Source: Palsa-504 sp963795795 (GTDB lineage Bacteria; Actinomycetota; Actinomycetes; Streptosporangiales; Streptosporangiaceae). Taken from it: DNA of 64,000 bases. The DNA is taken from assembly GCA_963795795.1 (NCBI GenBank), contig CAWCJS010000007.1:248001-312000 (forward strand), in the 5' to 3' direction. Positions within the stretch are counted from its first letter, which is position 1, and each line of letters starts with the position of its first letter. The position numbers were made by a program, and so were the translations under genes. Below, in pieces: positions 42,684 to 54,441 of the stretch. A model generated the notes under the pieces. That model was not told where the DNA came from. It saw nothing but the letters and a program-made list of their open reading frames with translations, and searched no databases.

Positions 42684-42713
42684 TATCTTGAACTTGATGT
42701 CAACTTCGAGATA
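42684..42713. promoter_or_regulatory. TetR operator between divergent DUF2855 and tetR genes
   Basis: A 30-base palindrome with 12 of 15 positions matching between halves: TATCTTGAACTTGAT and GTCAACTTCGAGATA. It ends directly at the ATG of the TetR gene (42714) and starts 18 bases before the DUF2855 start. It would let TetR repress both genes at once. Confidence 0.7.
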
Positions 42714-43367
42714 ATGTGGGCGCGTGGTCACCACGGAGGTACGGCGACGAGCCGCCCGCGCCGGGCAGACGCTACGCGGAACCGCGCGGCGCTGGTGGCG
42801 GCCGCGCGGCGCGTCTTCGAGCGGGACGGGTACGTCCGGGCGCGCATCACCGACATCGCCGACGAGGCTGGCGTAGCGCACGGGTCGTTCTACTCGCACT
42901 TCGACGGCAAGCAGGAGATCTTCGCAGCGGTGATGGCCGAGGTCGAGGAGGAGATGCTGCACCCCGGTCCGGCCCTGTCCGCCGGCGCCGGCGACCCGGT
43001 GGCCGTGATCGCGGCCGCCAACCTGGCCTACCTGGAGGCCTACCGCCGCAACGCCCGGCTCATGGCGCTGCTCGAGCAGGTGGCCACCGTCGACGAGGAC
43101 TTCCGCGAGCTGCGGCTGCAGCGCACCGCGGCGTTCCTCGCCCGTAACGCGCGGGCCATCCGCCGACTGCAGGAGGCGGGCCTGGCCGATCAGGAGCTGG
43201 ACGCCGACCTGGCCTCGCTGGCCCTGTCCAGCATGATGAGCCGCAGCGCCTACGTCGCCCTCGTCCTGGACCGGACCCCTGGAGGTTCTGGGGTTCCCGC
43301 CGACATCGATCGCCTAGCCGACACGCTGACCCGGCTGTGGGTCAACGCCCTGCGCATCACGGAGTAA
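42714..43367 (+). CDS. TetR/AcrR-family transcriptional regulator
   Basis: A 217-residue regulator. The DNA-binding domain is at about 15-65: RAALVAAARRVFERDGYVRARITDIADEAGVAHGSFYSHFDGKQEIF shows the helix-turn-helix as ITDIADEAGVAHGSFYSHF. The ligand domain has a Ala/Arg-rich helix set (RRNARLMALLEQVATVDEDF). The ATG touches the palindrome it likely binds. The acyl-CoA dehydrogenase gene follows by seven bases, so it probably controls this too and senses an acyl-CoA or lipid-like ligand; that is inference. Confidence 0.88.
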   Translation: MWARGHHGGTATSRPRRADATRNRAALVAAARRVFERDGYVRARITDIADEAGVAHGSFYSHFDGKQEIFAAVMAEVEEEMLHPGPALSAGAGDPVAVIAAANLAYLEAYRRNARLMALLEQVATVDEDFRELRLQRTAAFLARNARAIRRLQEAGLADQELDADLASLALSSMMSRSAYVALVLDRTPGGSGVPADIDRLADTLTRLWVNALRITE

Positions 43368-43374
43368 GCACGCC

Positions 43375-44671
43375 ATGGATCTCACCCAGAGCGAACGGAG
43401 CCGGGCGCTCGCCGACCGGCTCCAGGCCTTCATGCGGGACTTCGTCTACCCGGCCGAGGAGGTGTACACCCGGCAGCGTCGGGAGGGCGACCCGCATCGG
43501 CTGCCGCCGATCGTCGCGGACCTGCAGCGTGAGGCGCGGGCCCGGGGGCTGTGGAACCTGTTCATGCGCCACCCGGAGTGGGGTGCGGGCCTGAGCAACC
43601 TGGAGTACGCGCCGCTGGCCGAGATCTCGGGGCGCAGCCCGCTCATCGCCCCCGAGGCGATGAACTGCGCCGCCCCCGACACCGGGAACATGGAGCTCCT
43701 CGCCGAGTTCGGCACCGCCGAGCAGCAGCAGCGGTGGCTGCGGCCCCTGCTCGACGCGGAGATCCGCTCCTGCTTCGGCATGAGCGAGCCCGGCGTCGCC
43801 TCCAGCGACCCGACCGGGCTGGGCACCACCATCCGCCGCGACGGGGACGCGCTGGTGGTCAGCGGGCGCAAGTGGTGGAGCACGGGCACCGCCGATCCCC
43901 GCTGCGAGCTGGCCATCGTGGTCGGGCGTCAGCGATCCGGAGGCCGCGCCGCATCAGCGCCAGAGCATGGTGCTCGTGCCGCTCGACACGCCCGGGGTCG
44001 AGGTAGTGCGCGACCTGACCACGTTCGGGTACAGCGACCAGCATGGCCACGGCGAGGTCGTCTACCACGACGTCCGGGTCCCGGCCGCCAACCTGCTCGG
44101 GCCGCCGGGCGGCGGGTTCGCCATCGCCCAGGCCCGCCTCGGCCCCGGGCGCGTCCATCACTGCATGCGCGCCATCGGCATGGCGGAACGCGCCCTGGAG
44201 CTCATGGTGGAGCGGGCGAGTCACCGAGCGCCGTTCGGGCGACCGCTGGCCGAGCAGGGTGCGGTCAGCACGTGGATCGCCGAGTCACGCCTGGAGATCG
44301 ACCAAGCCCGGCTGCTGGTGCTGCGCGCCGCGTGGCTCATGGACACGGTCGGCAACCGCGCCGCCCGGGCCGAGATCGCCGGGATCAAGGTGGTGGCCGC
44401 CCGGACCGCGGCCGCGGTCACCGACCGGGCGATCCAGGTCTTCGGCGCCGCCGGGTTGTCCGCCGACACGCCGCTCGCGGCGTTCTACGCGATCGCCCGT
44501 CAGCTGCGCATCGTGGACGGGCCCGACGAGGTCCACCTGCGCAGCATCACCCGGAACGAGCTGAGCCGGTCAGGTCAGCGAGGCGGCGGCCGCGGCGGCG
44601 ATCTGCGGGTACACCCGGATGGCGCCGGCGAACTCCGAGCCGAAGCTCGCCGGGACGACCTGTACGCCTAG
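43375..44671 (+). pseudogene. Acyl-CoA dehydrogenase, frameshifted
   Basis: A full acyl-CoA dehydrogenase in two frames. The first, from ATG 43375, covers the helical N-terminal domain and the FAD strand CFGMSEPGVASSDPTG, ending at RKWWSTGTADPRCELAIVVG. The other, from about 43930, continues VSDPEAAPHQRQSMVLVPLD through to ASHRAPFGRPLAEQGAV and FGAAGLSADTPLA. The change is one extra base near 43928. It would oxidise acyl-CoA with FAD. The C-terminal part reads to 44671, into the opposite NlpC/P60 gene by 102 bases, so its true end may be earlier, near NELSR. Confidence 0.75.
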
Positions 44672-45961
44672 GCCAGGCTCGGGGGCCTGGATCATCCACC
44701 CATTGCCGACGTAGATCGCCACGTGCGAGATGTAGCCGGGAGCGGTGGGATCCGTGTGGTAGAAGAGCAGGTCGCCGGGCTCAAGCTCGCTGAGCGGTAC
44801 GGCGGGCCCCGCCCGGGCCTGGTCGTCGGCGACCCGGGGCATGCGGATGCCGGCCTGGGCGAACGCCCACTGGACCAGGCCCGAGCAGTCGAAGGCGGAG
44901 GGCCCCGCGGCGCCCCACACGTAGGGCAGCCCCTGCCTGCTCTCCGCGGCCCGCAACGCCGTGTCCAGCTCGGCCACCGTCATCGGGCCGCCGTCGGCGG
45001 CGTTGGTCGGCGGGCCCGTCCCGGCTTCGGACGGCTCCGTGACCAGCGTCACCAGAGGCTCGACGCCCACACCGCGCGGGAGGACGCCCCGGATCTGCGT
45101 GGCGAGCGAGGCCACGCTCGCGGGCGGCGCGCTGACGACGATCGCGTTCCCGGCCGGCATCCCCAGCGATCTGGCCACGGAATCAGAGACCACGGCGTCG
45201 ACCCCGCCGATCCCGACCGTGCCGAACGCGATCACCGGCAGCCGTTCCGACTGGCTCCCGGTCACGGTGACCCCGCCGCCCAGCGACAGCCGGTCCAGGG
45301 TGCCCATCGTGTACGACACGGCGATGCCCCCGTCTGCCACGCCTTGCCACAGCGCGTCGGAGGCGGCCGTAGGCCCGGCCGCGTATCCGCGGAACGTCGA
45401 AGGGTCGACCCCCAGCACGGCCGTGTACGCGCCGTTGATCTGGACCTTGGCGGCCTCGACCTGGTCGGTGCCTGTCACCCCGGGCAGCCGGGACACCGCC
45501 GCCTGGACCTGCGTAGACAGGGAGAACGGCGCGATGACCAGCAGGTCGGGCTGGCGCAACTGGCCTAGCGGCGCGACCGCTGCGGGCGCTGTAGTCCCCG
45601 CGCTCGGGGTCGAGGTCGGGGTCGGGGTCGCCACGGGAACGGCCCGACCGAGGCCGACGCTCCCGCCCAGCAACGGCACCACCGGCGAGGCACTGCCCGC
45701 CGGAGCCGGCCGCGTGCTCGGGACCAGAGGAGGCTGCCACGCCCGGCCCACCGGCTGGCCGCCGGTCGCGGCCAGGATCACCCCTGCCGCTATCCCGCCC
45801 ATCGCCAGCACGCCGACCAGGATCGGGATCAGGAGCCCCGACCCAGGCAGCCGCTGCAGGAGCGCGGACTCCGGCAACCGCCGCAACGACCGACGCGCGA
45901 CGCCGATGGCCGCGGGCAGGCGCCGCAGGAGCCGACGCGCGACGTCGGTGGTCAGGTGCAT
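44570..45961 (-). CDS. NlpC/P60 peptidoglycan hydrolase with MacB/FtsX-like middle domain
   Basis: A 463-residue exported protein. Residues 1-45 are basic with a membrane anchor (ILVGVLAMGGIAAGVILAA, about 46-66). A Pro/Ser/Thr-rich linker follows (PTPTSTPSAGTT). Residues about 130-290 (VQAAVSRLPGVTGTDQVEAAKVQ, GVDPSTFRGYAAG, DAVVSDSVARSLGM) look like the periplasmic MacB/FtsX-type domain of ABC permeases. The C-terminal 115 residues are NlpC/P60: the Cys in FDCSGLVQWA, the His in GYISHVAIYVG, for cell-wall peptide cleavage. I use ATG 45961. The two-domain combination is unusual. Confidence 0.8.
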   Translation of the reverse strand: MHLTTDVARRLLRRLPAAIGVARRSLRRLPESALLQRLPGSGLLIPILVGVLAMGGIAAGVILAATGGQPVGRAWQPPLVPSTRPAPAGSASPVVPLLGGSVGLGRAVPVATPTPTSTPSAGTTAPAAVAPLGQLRQPDLLVIAPFSLSTQVQAAVSRLPGVTGTDQVEAAKVQINGAYTAVLGVDPSTFRGYAAGPTAASDALWQGVADGGIAVSYTMGTLDRLSLGGGVTVTGSQSERLPVIAFGTVGIGGVDAVVSDSVARSLGMPAGNAIVVSAPPASVASLATQIRGVLPRGVGVEPLVTLVTEPSEAGTGPPTNAADGGPMTVAELDTALRAAESRQGLPYVWGAAGPSAFDCSGLVQWAFAQAGIRMPRVADDQARAGPAVPLSELEPGDLLFYHTDPTAPGYISHVAIYVGNGWMIQAPEPGLGVQVVPASFGSEFAGAIRVYPQIAAAAAASLT

Positions 45962-46132
45962 CGGCTCTACGATGCCGCACGGACCACGAAAGCGTCCACC
46001 CCGGGCGTTTCGGCCCCGCGGCCAGCGCAAACCAAGCTCCTCCGCGGCTGAGTAACGCAGACCGCGCACGCATCGCTCTCTCACGTAACCCTTATGCCTC
46101 GATGGCTCGAGGCCGACCTCTGGAGGAGAAGA

Positions 46133-47143
46133 ATGCGCACTTCCCTTACCCGGGCCGCGGCTGGTGCCGCGGTCGCGGCGGCGACAGTGCTGGCGCTGGC
46201 GGGCCCCGCGTACGCCACGCCCACGCCCACGCCAGTGCGAGAGCACACCACGCTGTCGATCGTGGAGTCGAGGAGCGTCATCAAGGACGGGCAGACCGCA
46301 GTCGTCCGCGGCAGGCTCGCGCACGGTAAGACGGGTGAGGGCGCGGAGACCGTCTACCTCGACCACTGGGTCGGCAAGACGCTGGTGCTGGTGCGGACCG
46401 GGGTCACGAACGCGTCGGGGGTGGTCGCGTTCACCGTCGAGCCGGAGGTCACCTCACGGTACGAACTGGTCTTCACGGGCACCGCGACGCTGGCCCCCTC
46501 GCACAGCGGGGTCGTTACGCTCAAGGTCATCGCGCCGGTGCGAGAGCACACCACGCTGTCGATCGTGGAGTCGAGGAGCCGTATCAAGGACGGGCAGACC
46601 GCAGTTGTCCGCGGCAGGCTCGCGCACGGTACGACGGGTGAGGGCGCGGAGACCGTCTACCTCGACCACTGGGTCGGCAAGACGCTGGTGCTGGTGCGGA
46701 CCGGGGTCACGAACGCGTCGGGGGTGGTCGCGTTCACCGTCGAGCCGGAGGTCACCTCACGGTACGAACTGGTCTTCACGGGCACCGCGACGCTGGCCCC
46801 CTCGCACAGCGGGGTCGTCACCCTCAAGGTCATCGCGCCGGTGCGAGAGCACACCACGCTGTCGATCGTCGAGTCGAGGAGCCGCATCAAGGACGGGCAG
46901 ACCGCAGTCGTCCGCGGCACGCTAGCACACGGCAAGACGGGCCTGGGCGGGGAAATGGTCTACCTCGAGCACTGGGTCGGCAAGACGCTGGTGCTGGTGC
47001 GGACCGGGGTCACCAACGCGTCGGGGGTGGTCGCGTTCACCGTCGAGCCGGAGGTCACCTCACGGTACGAACTGGTCTTCACGGGCACCGCGACGCTGGC
47101 CCCCTCGCACAGCGGGGTCGTCACCCTCAAGGTCGTTGCCTAA
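46133..47143 (+). CDS. Secreted protein of three near-identical 101-residue Ig-like repeats
   Basis: A 336-residue exported protein. Signal peptide 1-28 (ends GPAYA) and then a TPTPTP spacer lead to three repeats of 101 residues with very few changes, each starting VREHTTLSIVESRS and containing GQTAVVRG, LDHWVGKTLVLVRTGVTNAS and VFTGTATLAPSHSG. The fold looks like a bacterial Ig-like beta sandwich. The third copy has diverged a little (GTLAHGKTGLGGEMVYLEHW). GGAGG lies before the ATG at 46133. No cell-wall anchor is seen, so it is released or loosely bound. The next two genes are a sigma factor and its partner. Confidence 0.85.
   Translation: MRTSLTRAAAGAAVAAATVLALAGPAYATPTPTPVREHTTLSIVESRSVIKDGQTAVVRGRLAHGKTGEGAETVYLDHWVGKTLVLVRTGVTNASGVVAFTVEPEVTSRYELVFTGTATLAPSHSGVVTLKVIAPVREHTTLSIVESRSRIKDGQTAVVRGRLAHGTTGEGAETVYLDHWVGKTLVLVRTGVTNASGVVAFTVEPEVTSRYELVFTGTATLAPSHSGVVTLKVIAPVREHTTLSIVESRSRIKDGQTAVVRGTLAHGKTGLGGEMVYLEHWVGKTLVLVRTGVTNASGVVAFTVEPEVTSRYELVFTGTATLAPSHSGVVTLKVVA
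46235..47143. repeat. Three 303-bp tandem repeats
   Basis: Units are 46235-46537, 46538-46840 and 46841-47143, starting GTGCGAGAGCACACCACGCT. They are almost identical at DNA level; most differences are in unit three. Long, nearly perfect repeats imply recent duplication or ongoing gene conversion, and they can mislead short-read assembly. Confidence 0.92.
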
Positions 47144-47245
47144 GCGTCCCGGCGCATGCAGGTGCAGGCCGGCTGGCGTCTTCCCGCAGCACGCCCGCCG
47201 GCCTGGACTGCCGGTGATGCAGTCCCGGCTCGTACAGAACGGCAG

Positions 47246-47833
47246 ATGTGGGATCATCCTGACGCGATGGGCACCAAGGCGGACGAATTCGACGACGCGC
47301 TGGTCCGGGCCAGGTCCGGTGATGAGACGGCGTTCCTCCGGCTGTGGGAGAAGCTGCATCCGCGGCTGCTGCGGTACCTGCGTGTTCTCGGATGCGACGA
47401 AGTCGACGACGTGGCGAGCGAGACGTGGCTCCAGGTAGTCAGGGACCTGCGCCGCTTTGAGGGCGGGGAGGTCGACTTCCGTTGCTGGCTGTTCACCATC
47501 GGCCGCCACCGGGCCATCGACGCGTCGCGGACCCGGATGCGGTCGCGCGGCGCCCTGCTGACGGCCGCCGTTGCCCCGGCGGTCGAGCACAACCCGGTGG
47601 AAGACGAGGTGCTCGACGGCCTGTCGACCCGTCAGGCGGTCGCCCTGGTGGCCGGGCTGTCCCGTGATCAGGCGGAGGCCGTGGCGCTGCGGATCATCGC
47701 GGGACTTGACACGACCGCGGTCGCCCGCATTCTCGGCAAGTCGCCCGGTGCCGTCCGCATCGCCCTGCACCGTGGCCTGCGAGCCCTGGCCGCGGATCCC
47801 CGCATCCAAGCGCTAGAGGAGGTGGAACAGTGA
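47246..47833 (+). CDS. ECF RNA polymerase sigma factor
   Basis: A 195-residue sigma factor. Region 2 is at about 12-80 (ALVRARSGDETAFLRLWEKLHP, then CDEVDDVASETWLQVVRDLRRF) and region 4 at about 130-185 (LVAGLSRDQAEAVALRIIAGLDTTAVARILGKSPGAVRIALHRG). The start is not well supported by a ribosome site; ATG 47246 or 47267 are equally likely. A four-base GTGA overlap joins it to the partner gene. It follows the secreted repeat gene by about 100 bases. Confidence 0.84.
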   Translation: MWDHPDAMGTKADEFDDALVRARSGDETAFLRLWEKLHPRLLRYLRVLGCDEVDDVASETWLQVVRDLRRFEGGEVDFRCWLFTIGRHRAIDASRTRMRSRGALLTAAVAPAVEHNPVEDEVLDGLSTRQAVALVAGLSRDQAEAVALRIIAGLDTTAVARILGKSPGAVRIALHRGLRALAADPRIQALEEVEQ

Positions 47834-48712
47834 GCGCCGAACCTCCTGACCTGCCCGGGCCGGCCGATCCCTCGGTCGATCGCCTGATCGGGGCCCTTAC
47901 CGCCGACGGTTCCGCCGACGAGCTCGCCAGCCGGCAGGCCGCCCTGACGATGTTCCGGGATAGCCGACGCGGGCCACGCCGCCGGTTCTCCTTCCCGATG
48001 AGCACGGCGGCCGCCGCGGTGGTGGTCGCCGCCGGGCTCGCCTCGGCGTACGCTGCCCTGCTGCCCGCGCCCGTCCAGCACATCGCCTATCGCATTCTGG
48101 ATGGCATCGGCGTGCCTGACGCGCATCACCCAAGCACGCGCCCGAGTGCCGCCACGATTCCGTCCATGACCTCGAACTCCGCGGTTTCGGCTTCCCCGGT
48201 CCAGACGGGCTCCGGCCCGACCAGGACGCCGACCCCGAACCCCACTCATGACCTCACCCCCACCCAGGACCTAGTCCTCGCGTCGGCCTACACCAGAGTC
48301 GTGGCGGACGGGGATGACGTCCTCTCCGGTCGGCTGGCGTCTGGGGGCCGGGCCGAGCCGGGAGTCGGGGTACGGCTGCTCGAGCACGTGGCCGGCGTGC
48401 CGGGCTGGCGGTACGAGGGCCGGGCGGTGACCGATCGCCGGGGCGGCGTGACCTTCACCGTGCAGCATCTGACCAGCAACGCTTCATTCCGGCTGACTGG
48501 CCCGAAGGGGGCGACCAGCCCGCCGGTGGTCGTTACGGTGGTACCTCCCGTGTCCCTGGACCTGGCGGCCGGCCCGAAGCGGGGAACGGACCTGCTCACG
48601 GCCGTGGCGCCGTTCGCGGACCCCGGCGATCCCGTCGTCCTGCAGGTTCGGTCGGGGAAGGTCTGGCGCAGCATCGGTGAGCACTCACTTGACCGGGGTC
48701 ACGAGGCCTCCT

Positions 48713-50868
<2,156 letters not shown>

Positions 50869-50872
<4 letters not shown>

Positions 50873-51675
50873 CGTTCCACGGTACTCAGGCGCCGGCGGG
50901 TGGCCGCGTAGCCCTGGCCTGCCAGGAAGAAGAAGGCGCCCATGATGCCGACGAAGAAGCCGAGGGGCCAGTTGGTCTGGTAGGAGACCACGATTCCGGT
51001 CCAGACGGTGACCAGGGCGATCACGACGGCCAGGCCCATCGCGACGACCGGGCGGGCGGTCAGGGACCTGGCCGCGGCGGCGGGGCCGATCATCAGGCTG
51101 AACATCAGCAGGGCACCGACCACGGGGACGGTCATGCTGGTCGCCAGGGCCATCACGAGCAGGAAAGCGAGGTCCATCCGCGGCGCGCGCACCCCGCGAG
51201 CCTCCGCCACCTCGGGCAGGGCCGAGGACAGCAGCAGCGGCCGGAACAGCACGACGATCGCGGCGACTGAGACGACCCCGAGCGCGACGATGGGCAGTAC
51301 CTCGTCCGATGCGACGCCGAACACCTCGCCGAACAGCAGCGCGTACGCCTCCTGCGCGTACTCGGTGCTCCAGCTGACGAACAGCGCGCCGATCCCGAGC
51401 ATCAGCACGAACGTCAGCGCGGTCGCCACGTCGTTCCTGGCGCGCCGGCTCAGCCCGGCGATGCCGAGCGCGCCGGCTACCGAGAACACCGCGAGGCCCG
51501 TGAACGGGTTCAAGCCGAGCAGGGTGGCTCCCGCCGCTCCGGCGAAGGCGCCGTTGGGTATCGCGTGCGCCGCGAACGTCGACCCGCGCAGGACCGCGAA
51601 GAAGCCCATGACCCCGGCGATCACGGCGACCGCCGTGGCCGCGATCCAGGTGTTCAGCATCAGGCCACTGAACAT
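50869..51675 (-). CDS. Metal (zinc/manganese) ABC transporter permease
   Basis: A 268-residue ABC-3 type membrane permease with eight or nine helices. The typical GSTFAAHAIPNGAFAGAAGA loop and the late VGALLMFSLMIGPAAAARSL block are clear. It should form the channel with the second permease for metal uptake. It overlaps the upstream permease gene by 16 bases. The operon order and the Zur box indicate zinc. Confidence 0.9.
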
Positions 51676-52571
51676 GCGTGCTCCGGGTCCTGGCTCTCGG
51701 GCACGACGGCCCGGCCGTCGCGTGAGCGCAGGTAGGTGAGGAGGTAGGAGCCGACGACCAGCGCCACCACGAAGAAGCTGACCGGCCAGCCCCGCCCGGC
51801 CGGCGGCCAGTAGAAGCTGTCGTAGGCGAGCAGGATGCCGAGCCAGGTGGCCAGCACCCCGAGGCCCGCCGCCGTGACCGCCGCCTTGACCGGGCCCTTC
51901 ACCAGGCGCAGGGCGGTCGCGGCGGGCCCGATCAGCAGCGCCGTGCTCAGCACCGCGCCGATGATCACGGCCGACAGGGCCACCGACACCGCCAGCGCCA
52001 TGAGGAAGGCCGCGCCCACGGCGCGCACCGGGACCCCGCGGGCGGCCGCGATGTCCGGGCTCAGCGAACTCAGCAGCAGCACCCGGGCCAGCATCACCAC
52101 GGTGGCCAGCGCGAGCAGCGCGGAAACGATCAGGGCGGGGACGGTGGACGGGGTCAGCACGAACATCGAGCCGAACAAGATCGTGAACGACGCGCCGGTG
52201 GTGGAGCTTTCCTGGGTGCCCAGGTACAGGAACAGCGCGGCCAGGCCCAGGGCCGCGCCGAGCACCACGCCCGTGGCCACGTCGCGGCCCCGGCGGCGCT
52301 GGACGCCGATCATCTCCATGAACGCGGCCGCGCCCGCGCCGAACGCCAGGTAGCCCCAGAACTGGTTGAGGCCGACCAGGAAGGCGCCCGATCCCCCGGT
52401 GGTGGCGATGTCCGCCAGGGAATGCCCGGCGAACGACTGTCCGCGGGTCACCGTGAACACGCCCACCACGGCCGAGGTGACGGCGATGACGGTCCCGACG
52501 GCGAACGCAGTGTGCACCGGCCCGCTGGCGAAGAACCCGGGCTCGAAGACGTAGCTGAGCAGATGCCCCAC
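51660..52571 (-). CDS. Metal (zinc/manganese) ABC transporter permease, second subunit
   Basis: A 303-residue ABC-3 type permease, about eight helices, with TRGQSFAGHSLADIATTGGSGAF and IGAVLSTALLIGPAATALRL as conserved blocks. It is paralogous to the following permease and probably pairs with it as a heterodimer. It starts one base after the ATPase stop and ends in a hydrophilic tail with acidic residues (PESQDPEHAC). Confidence 0.9.
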   Translation of the reverse strand: MGHLLSYVFEPGFFASGPVHTAFAVGTVIAVTSAVVGVFTVTRGQSFAGHSLADIATTGGSGAFLVGLNQFWGYLAFGAGAAAFMEMIGVQRRRGRDVATGVVLGAALGLAALFLYLGTQESSTTGASFTILFGSMFVLTPSTVPALIVSALLALATVVMLARVLLLSSLSPDIAAARGVPVRAVGAAFLMALAVSVALSAVIIGAVLSTALLIGPAATALRLVKGPVKAAVTAAGLGVLATWLGILLAYDSFYWPPAGRGWPVSFFVVALVVGSYLLTYLRSRDGRAVVPESQDPEHACSVA

Positions 52572-52573
52572 GA

Positions 52574-53389
52574 TTACCTCACGACGCCGGCGTCCTCGGC
52601 GTCGGCGGCCAACTCGTCGAACCCCTCGGGGGCGGCCACCACGAGGATCCGCCCGTGGACCCGGATCACGTCGACGTGCCGGCCGTACAGGCGGGAGAGG
52701 ACCTCGGGCTGCACCACCTCGTCGGCGCTGCCGACCGCCACCTGGCCGCCGGCCACGTAGACGATCCGGTCCATCACCGGCATGAGCGGGTTCATGTCGT
52801 GCGCCGACAGCAGCACCGCGACCCCTTCGGCCCGGGCCAGCCTGGCCAGGACCGAGACGATCCCCTGCTCGCTAGAGATGTCGAGGTTGGCCAGCGGCTC
52901 GTCGAGCAGCAGCAGCCTCGGCCGGCTGATCAGGGCGTGGGCGATCATGACCCGCTGCTGCTCGCCCCCGGACAGCTCGCCGATCCGCGCGTCGGCGTAC
53001 CGCTCCGCGCCGACCGCCGCCAGCATCTCGGCCACGCGCACGCGGCGCGCGCGGGACGGCAGGCTGATGCCGAACCGGTTCCCGTCCACGCCGAGCGAGA
53101 CCACGTCCCGGACCCGCAGCGGCATGTCCGGATCGATGGCCAGCTTCTGCGGCACGTACCCGATCGAGGTATCGCGGGCCGACCGCGGAGAGCCGTCGAG
53201 GAGCACCGAGCCGCTGGTGACCGGCTGCAGGCCCAGGATGACCCGGAGCAGGGTGGTCTTGCCCGCGCCGTTCGGCCCGATGAGGCCGGTGAACTCACCG
53301 GGGCGGATGGCGAACGAGACGTCCCGGAGGATCTCCCGGCCGCCGAGCCGGACCGTGACCTCGTCCAGGCGGAGCAGTTCCCCGCTCAT
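52574..53389 (-). CDS. znuC: Metal ABC transporter ATPase
   Basis: A 271-residue ABC ATPase with Walker A GPNGAGKTT, the Q loop YVPQKLAID, the signature LSGGEQQRVMIAHAL, Walker B LLLLDEPLANLD and the H loop SAHDMN. It drives zinc uptake by the two adjacent permeases. The ATG shares one base with the binding-protein stop (TGATG), so translation is coupled. The sequence matches the ZnuC/TroB group. Confidence 0.92.
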   Translation of the reverse strand: MSGELLRLDEVTVRLGGREILRDVSFAIRPGEFTGLIGPNGAGKTTLLRVILGLQPVTSGSVLLDGSPRSARDTSIGYVPQKLAIDPDMPLRVRDVVSLGVDGNRFGISLPSRARRVRVAEMLAAVGAERYADARIGELSGGEQQRVMIAHALISRPRLLLLDEPLANLDISSEQGIVSVLARLARAEGVAVLLSAHDMNPLMPVMDRIVYVAGGQVAVGSADEVVQPEVLSRLYGRHVDVIRVHGRILVVAAPEGFDELAADAEDAGVVR

Positions 53390-54342
53390 CACAGGTGCTC
53401 GGTCGAGATCTTGCTGGCCACGGCCTTCTGGAGATCCTGGACCTCGGCCAGCATCCACGACTGGTAGTCGAAGCCGGGCACCGGCATCGTCTCGTAGACG
53501 CCCACGACCGGGATGCCGTTCGCCTGCGCGAGCGTGATGAACGATTCGGTCAGCGAGTCCGTCACCTGCTGATTGTAGAGAAGCACCTTTACCTCGTGCT
53601 GCGTGAACAGGCTCCGCTCGATCGCCACGTCCTGCGCCGAGGGATCGGTGCCGTTCATGATGTCGGCCTGGAACGCGAACGGCGTCCGGTTGTCCGCGCC
53701 GGCCGCCTGGAGCATGTAGTCGGCCACCGGCTCGGTCGTCGCCACCGGCGTATTCGGGTACTGGGCCTTGAACGCAGCGATCGCGTTGTTCCAGGCCGTG
53801 AGCGAGGCGGTGAAGGCGGCCGCGTTGGCCTTGAAGTACGACGCGTGCGCGGGCGCGATGGCGGCCAGGTCGGAGGCGATCGCGTTGGCCACGGCTGGCA
53901 TCGTGCTCGGCTTGTACCACAGGTGCGGGTTCGGGGTGTCGGCAGGCAGGCCGAGCAGGTCCTGCACCACGATGACCTTGCGCGAGCTGCTCGGGGCGGC
54001 GTTCTCGATCGTGTTCATGAACGTGTCGTAGCCGACGCCGTTCTGCACCACGAGCTGGGCCGCGCTCACCTCCCGGGCCACCGACGCGCTGGCCTCGAAG
54101 GTGTGCGGGTCCGTGTTCGGGTTGCTCATGATCGCGCTGGCCTGCACGTACTTCCCGCCCACCTGCGCGATGACGTTCGCGTACTCGTTCTCGGCGCCCA
54201 CCGCGACGATCAGGCCCGGGTCGGATGGGCTGCCCGCGGGGGACGAGGAGCAGGCGCTGGCCAGCAGCGCCACGCCAAGGGAAACCATGACCGCAGCCAG
54301 GCTCCGAGCCCTCCAGCCGGTCCCCACGATCGCCACTCCCAT
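53389..54342 (-). CDS. znuA: Zinc ABC transporter substrate-binding lipoprotein
   Basis: A 317-residue cluster-9 metal-binding lipoprotein. The signal peptide ends in the lipobox LASAC. Metal histidines and acids are in NTDPHTFEAS, NPHLWYKP, and DADs later in the C-lobe. An acidic/His-rich loop typical for zinc is not obvious. I chose ATG 54342 (MGVAIVG): the outer ATG at 54396 would put the Zur box inside the coding region. It opens the operon and is divergent from zur. Confidence 0.87.
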   Translation of the reverse strand: MGVAIVGTGWRARSLAAVMVSLGVALLASACSSSPAGSPSDPGLIVAVGAENEYANVIAQVGGKYVQASAIMSNPNTDPHTFEASASVAREVSAAQLVVQNGVGYDTFMNTIENAAPSSSRKVIVVQDLLGLPADTPNPHLWYKPSTMPAVANAIASDLAAIAPAHASYFKANAAAFTASLTAWNNAIAAFKAQYPNTPVATTEPVADYMLQAAGADNRTPFAFQADIMNGTDPSAQDVAIERSLFTQHEVKVLLYNQQVTDSLTESFITLAQANGIPVVGVYETMPVPGFDYQSWMLAEVQDLQKAVASKISTEHL

Positions 54343-54363
54343 CGTCCGGTCGCCATCTTCGCT

Positions 54364-54380
54364 AGAATGATAATGATTCT
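54364..54380 (-). promoter_or_regulatory. Zur box upstream of zinc operon
   Basis: AGAATGATAATGATTCT is an interrupted palindrome close to the actinobacterial Zur/Fur consensus. It stands 22 bases before the ZnuA ATG and 61 bases before zur on the other strand. Zinc-loaded Zur would block the uptake operon and perhaps its own gene. Confidence 0.85.
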
Positions 54381-54441
54381 CAGTCTTGTTTTGCAACTCG
54401 GTTCGCCGCGATGCCGCGGTTAGCCGGGACGGAGGGCAACG

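Noticed and set aside
46354..46935. Open frames on the minus strand repeated at 303-base intervals
   Set aside because: They are mirror readings of the tandem-repeat gene and have no ribosome sites.
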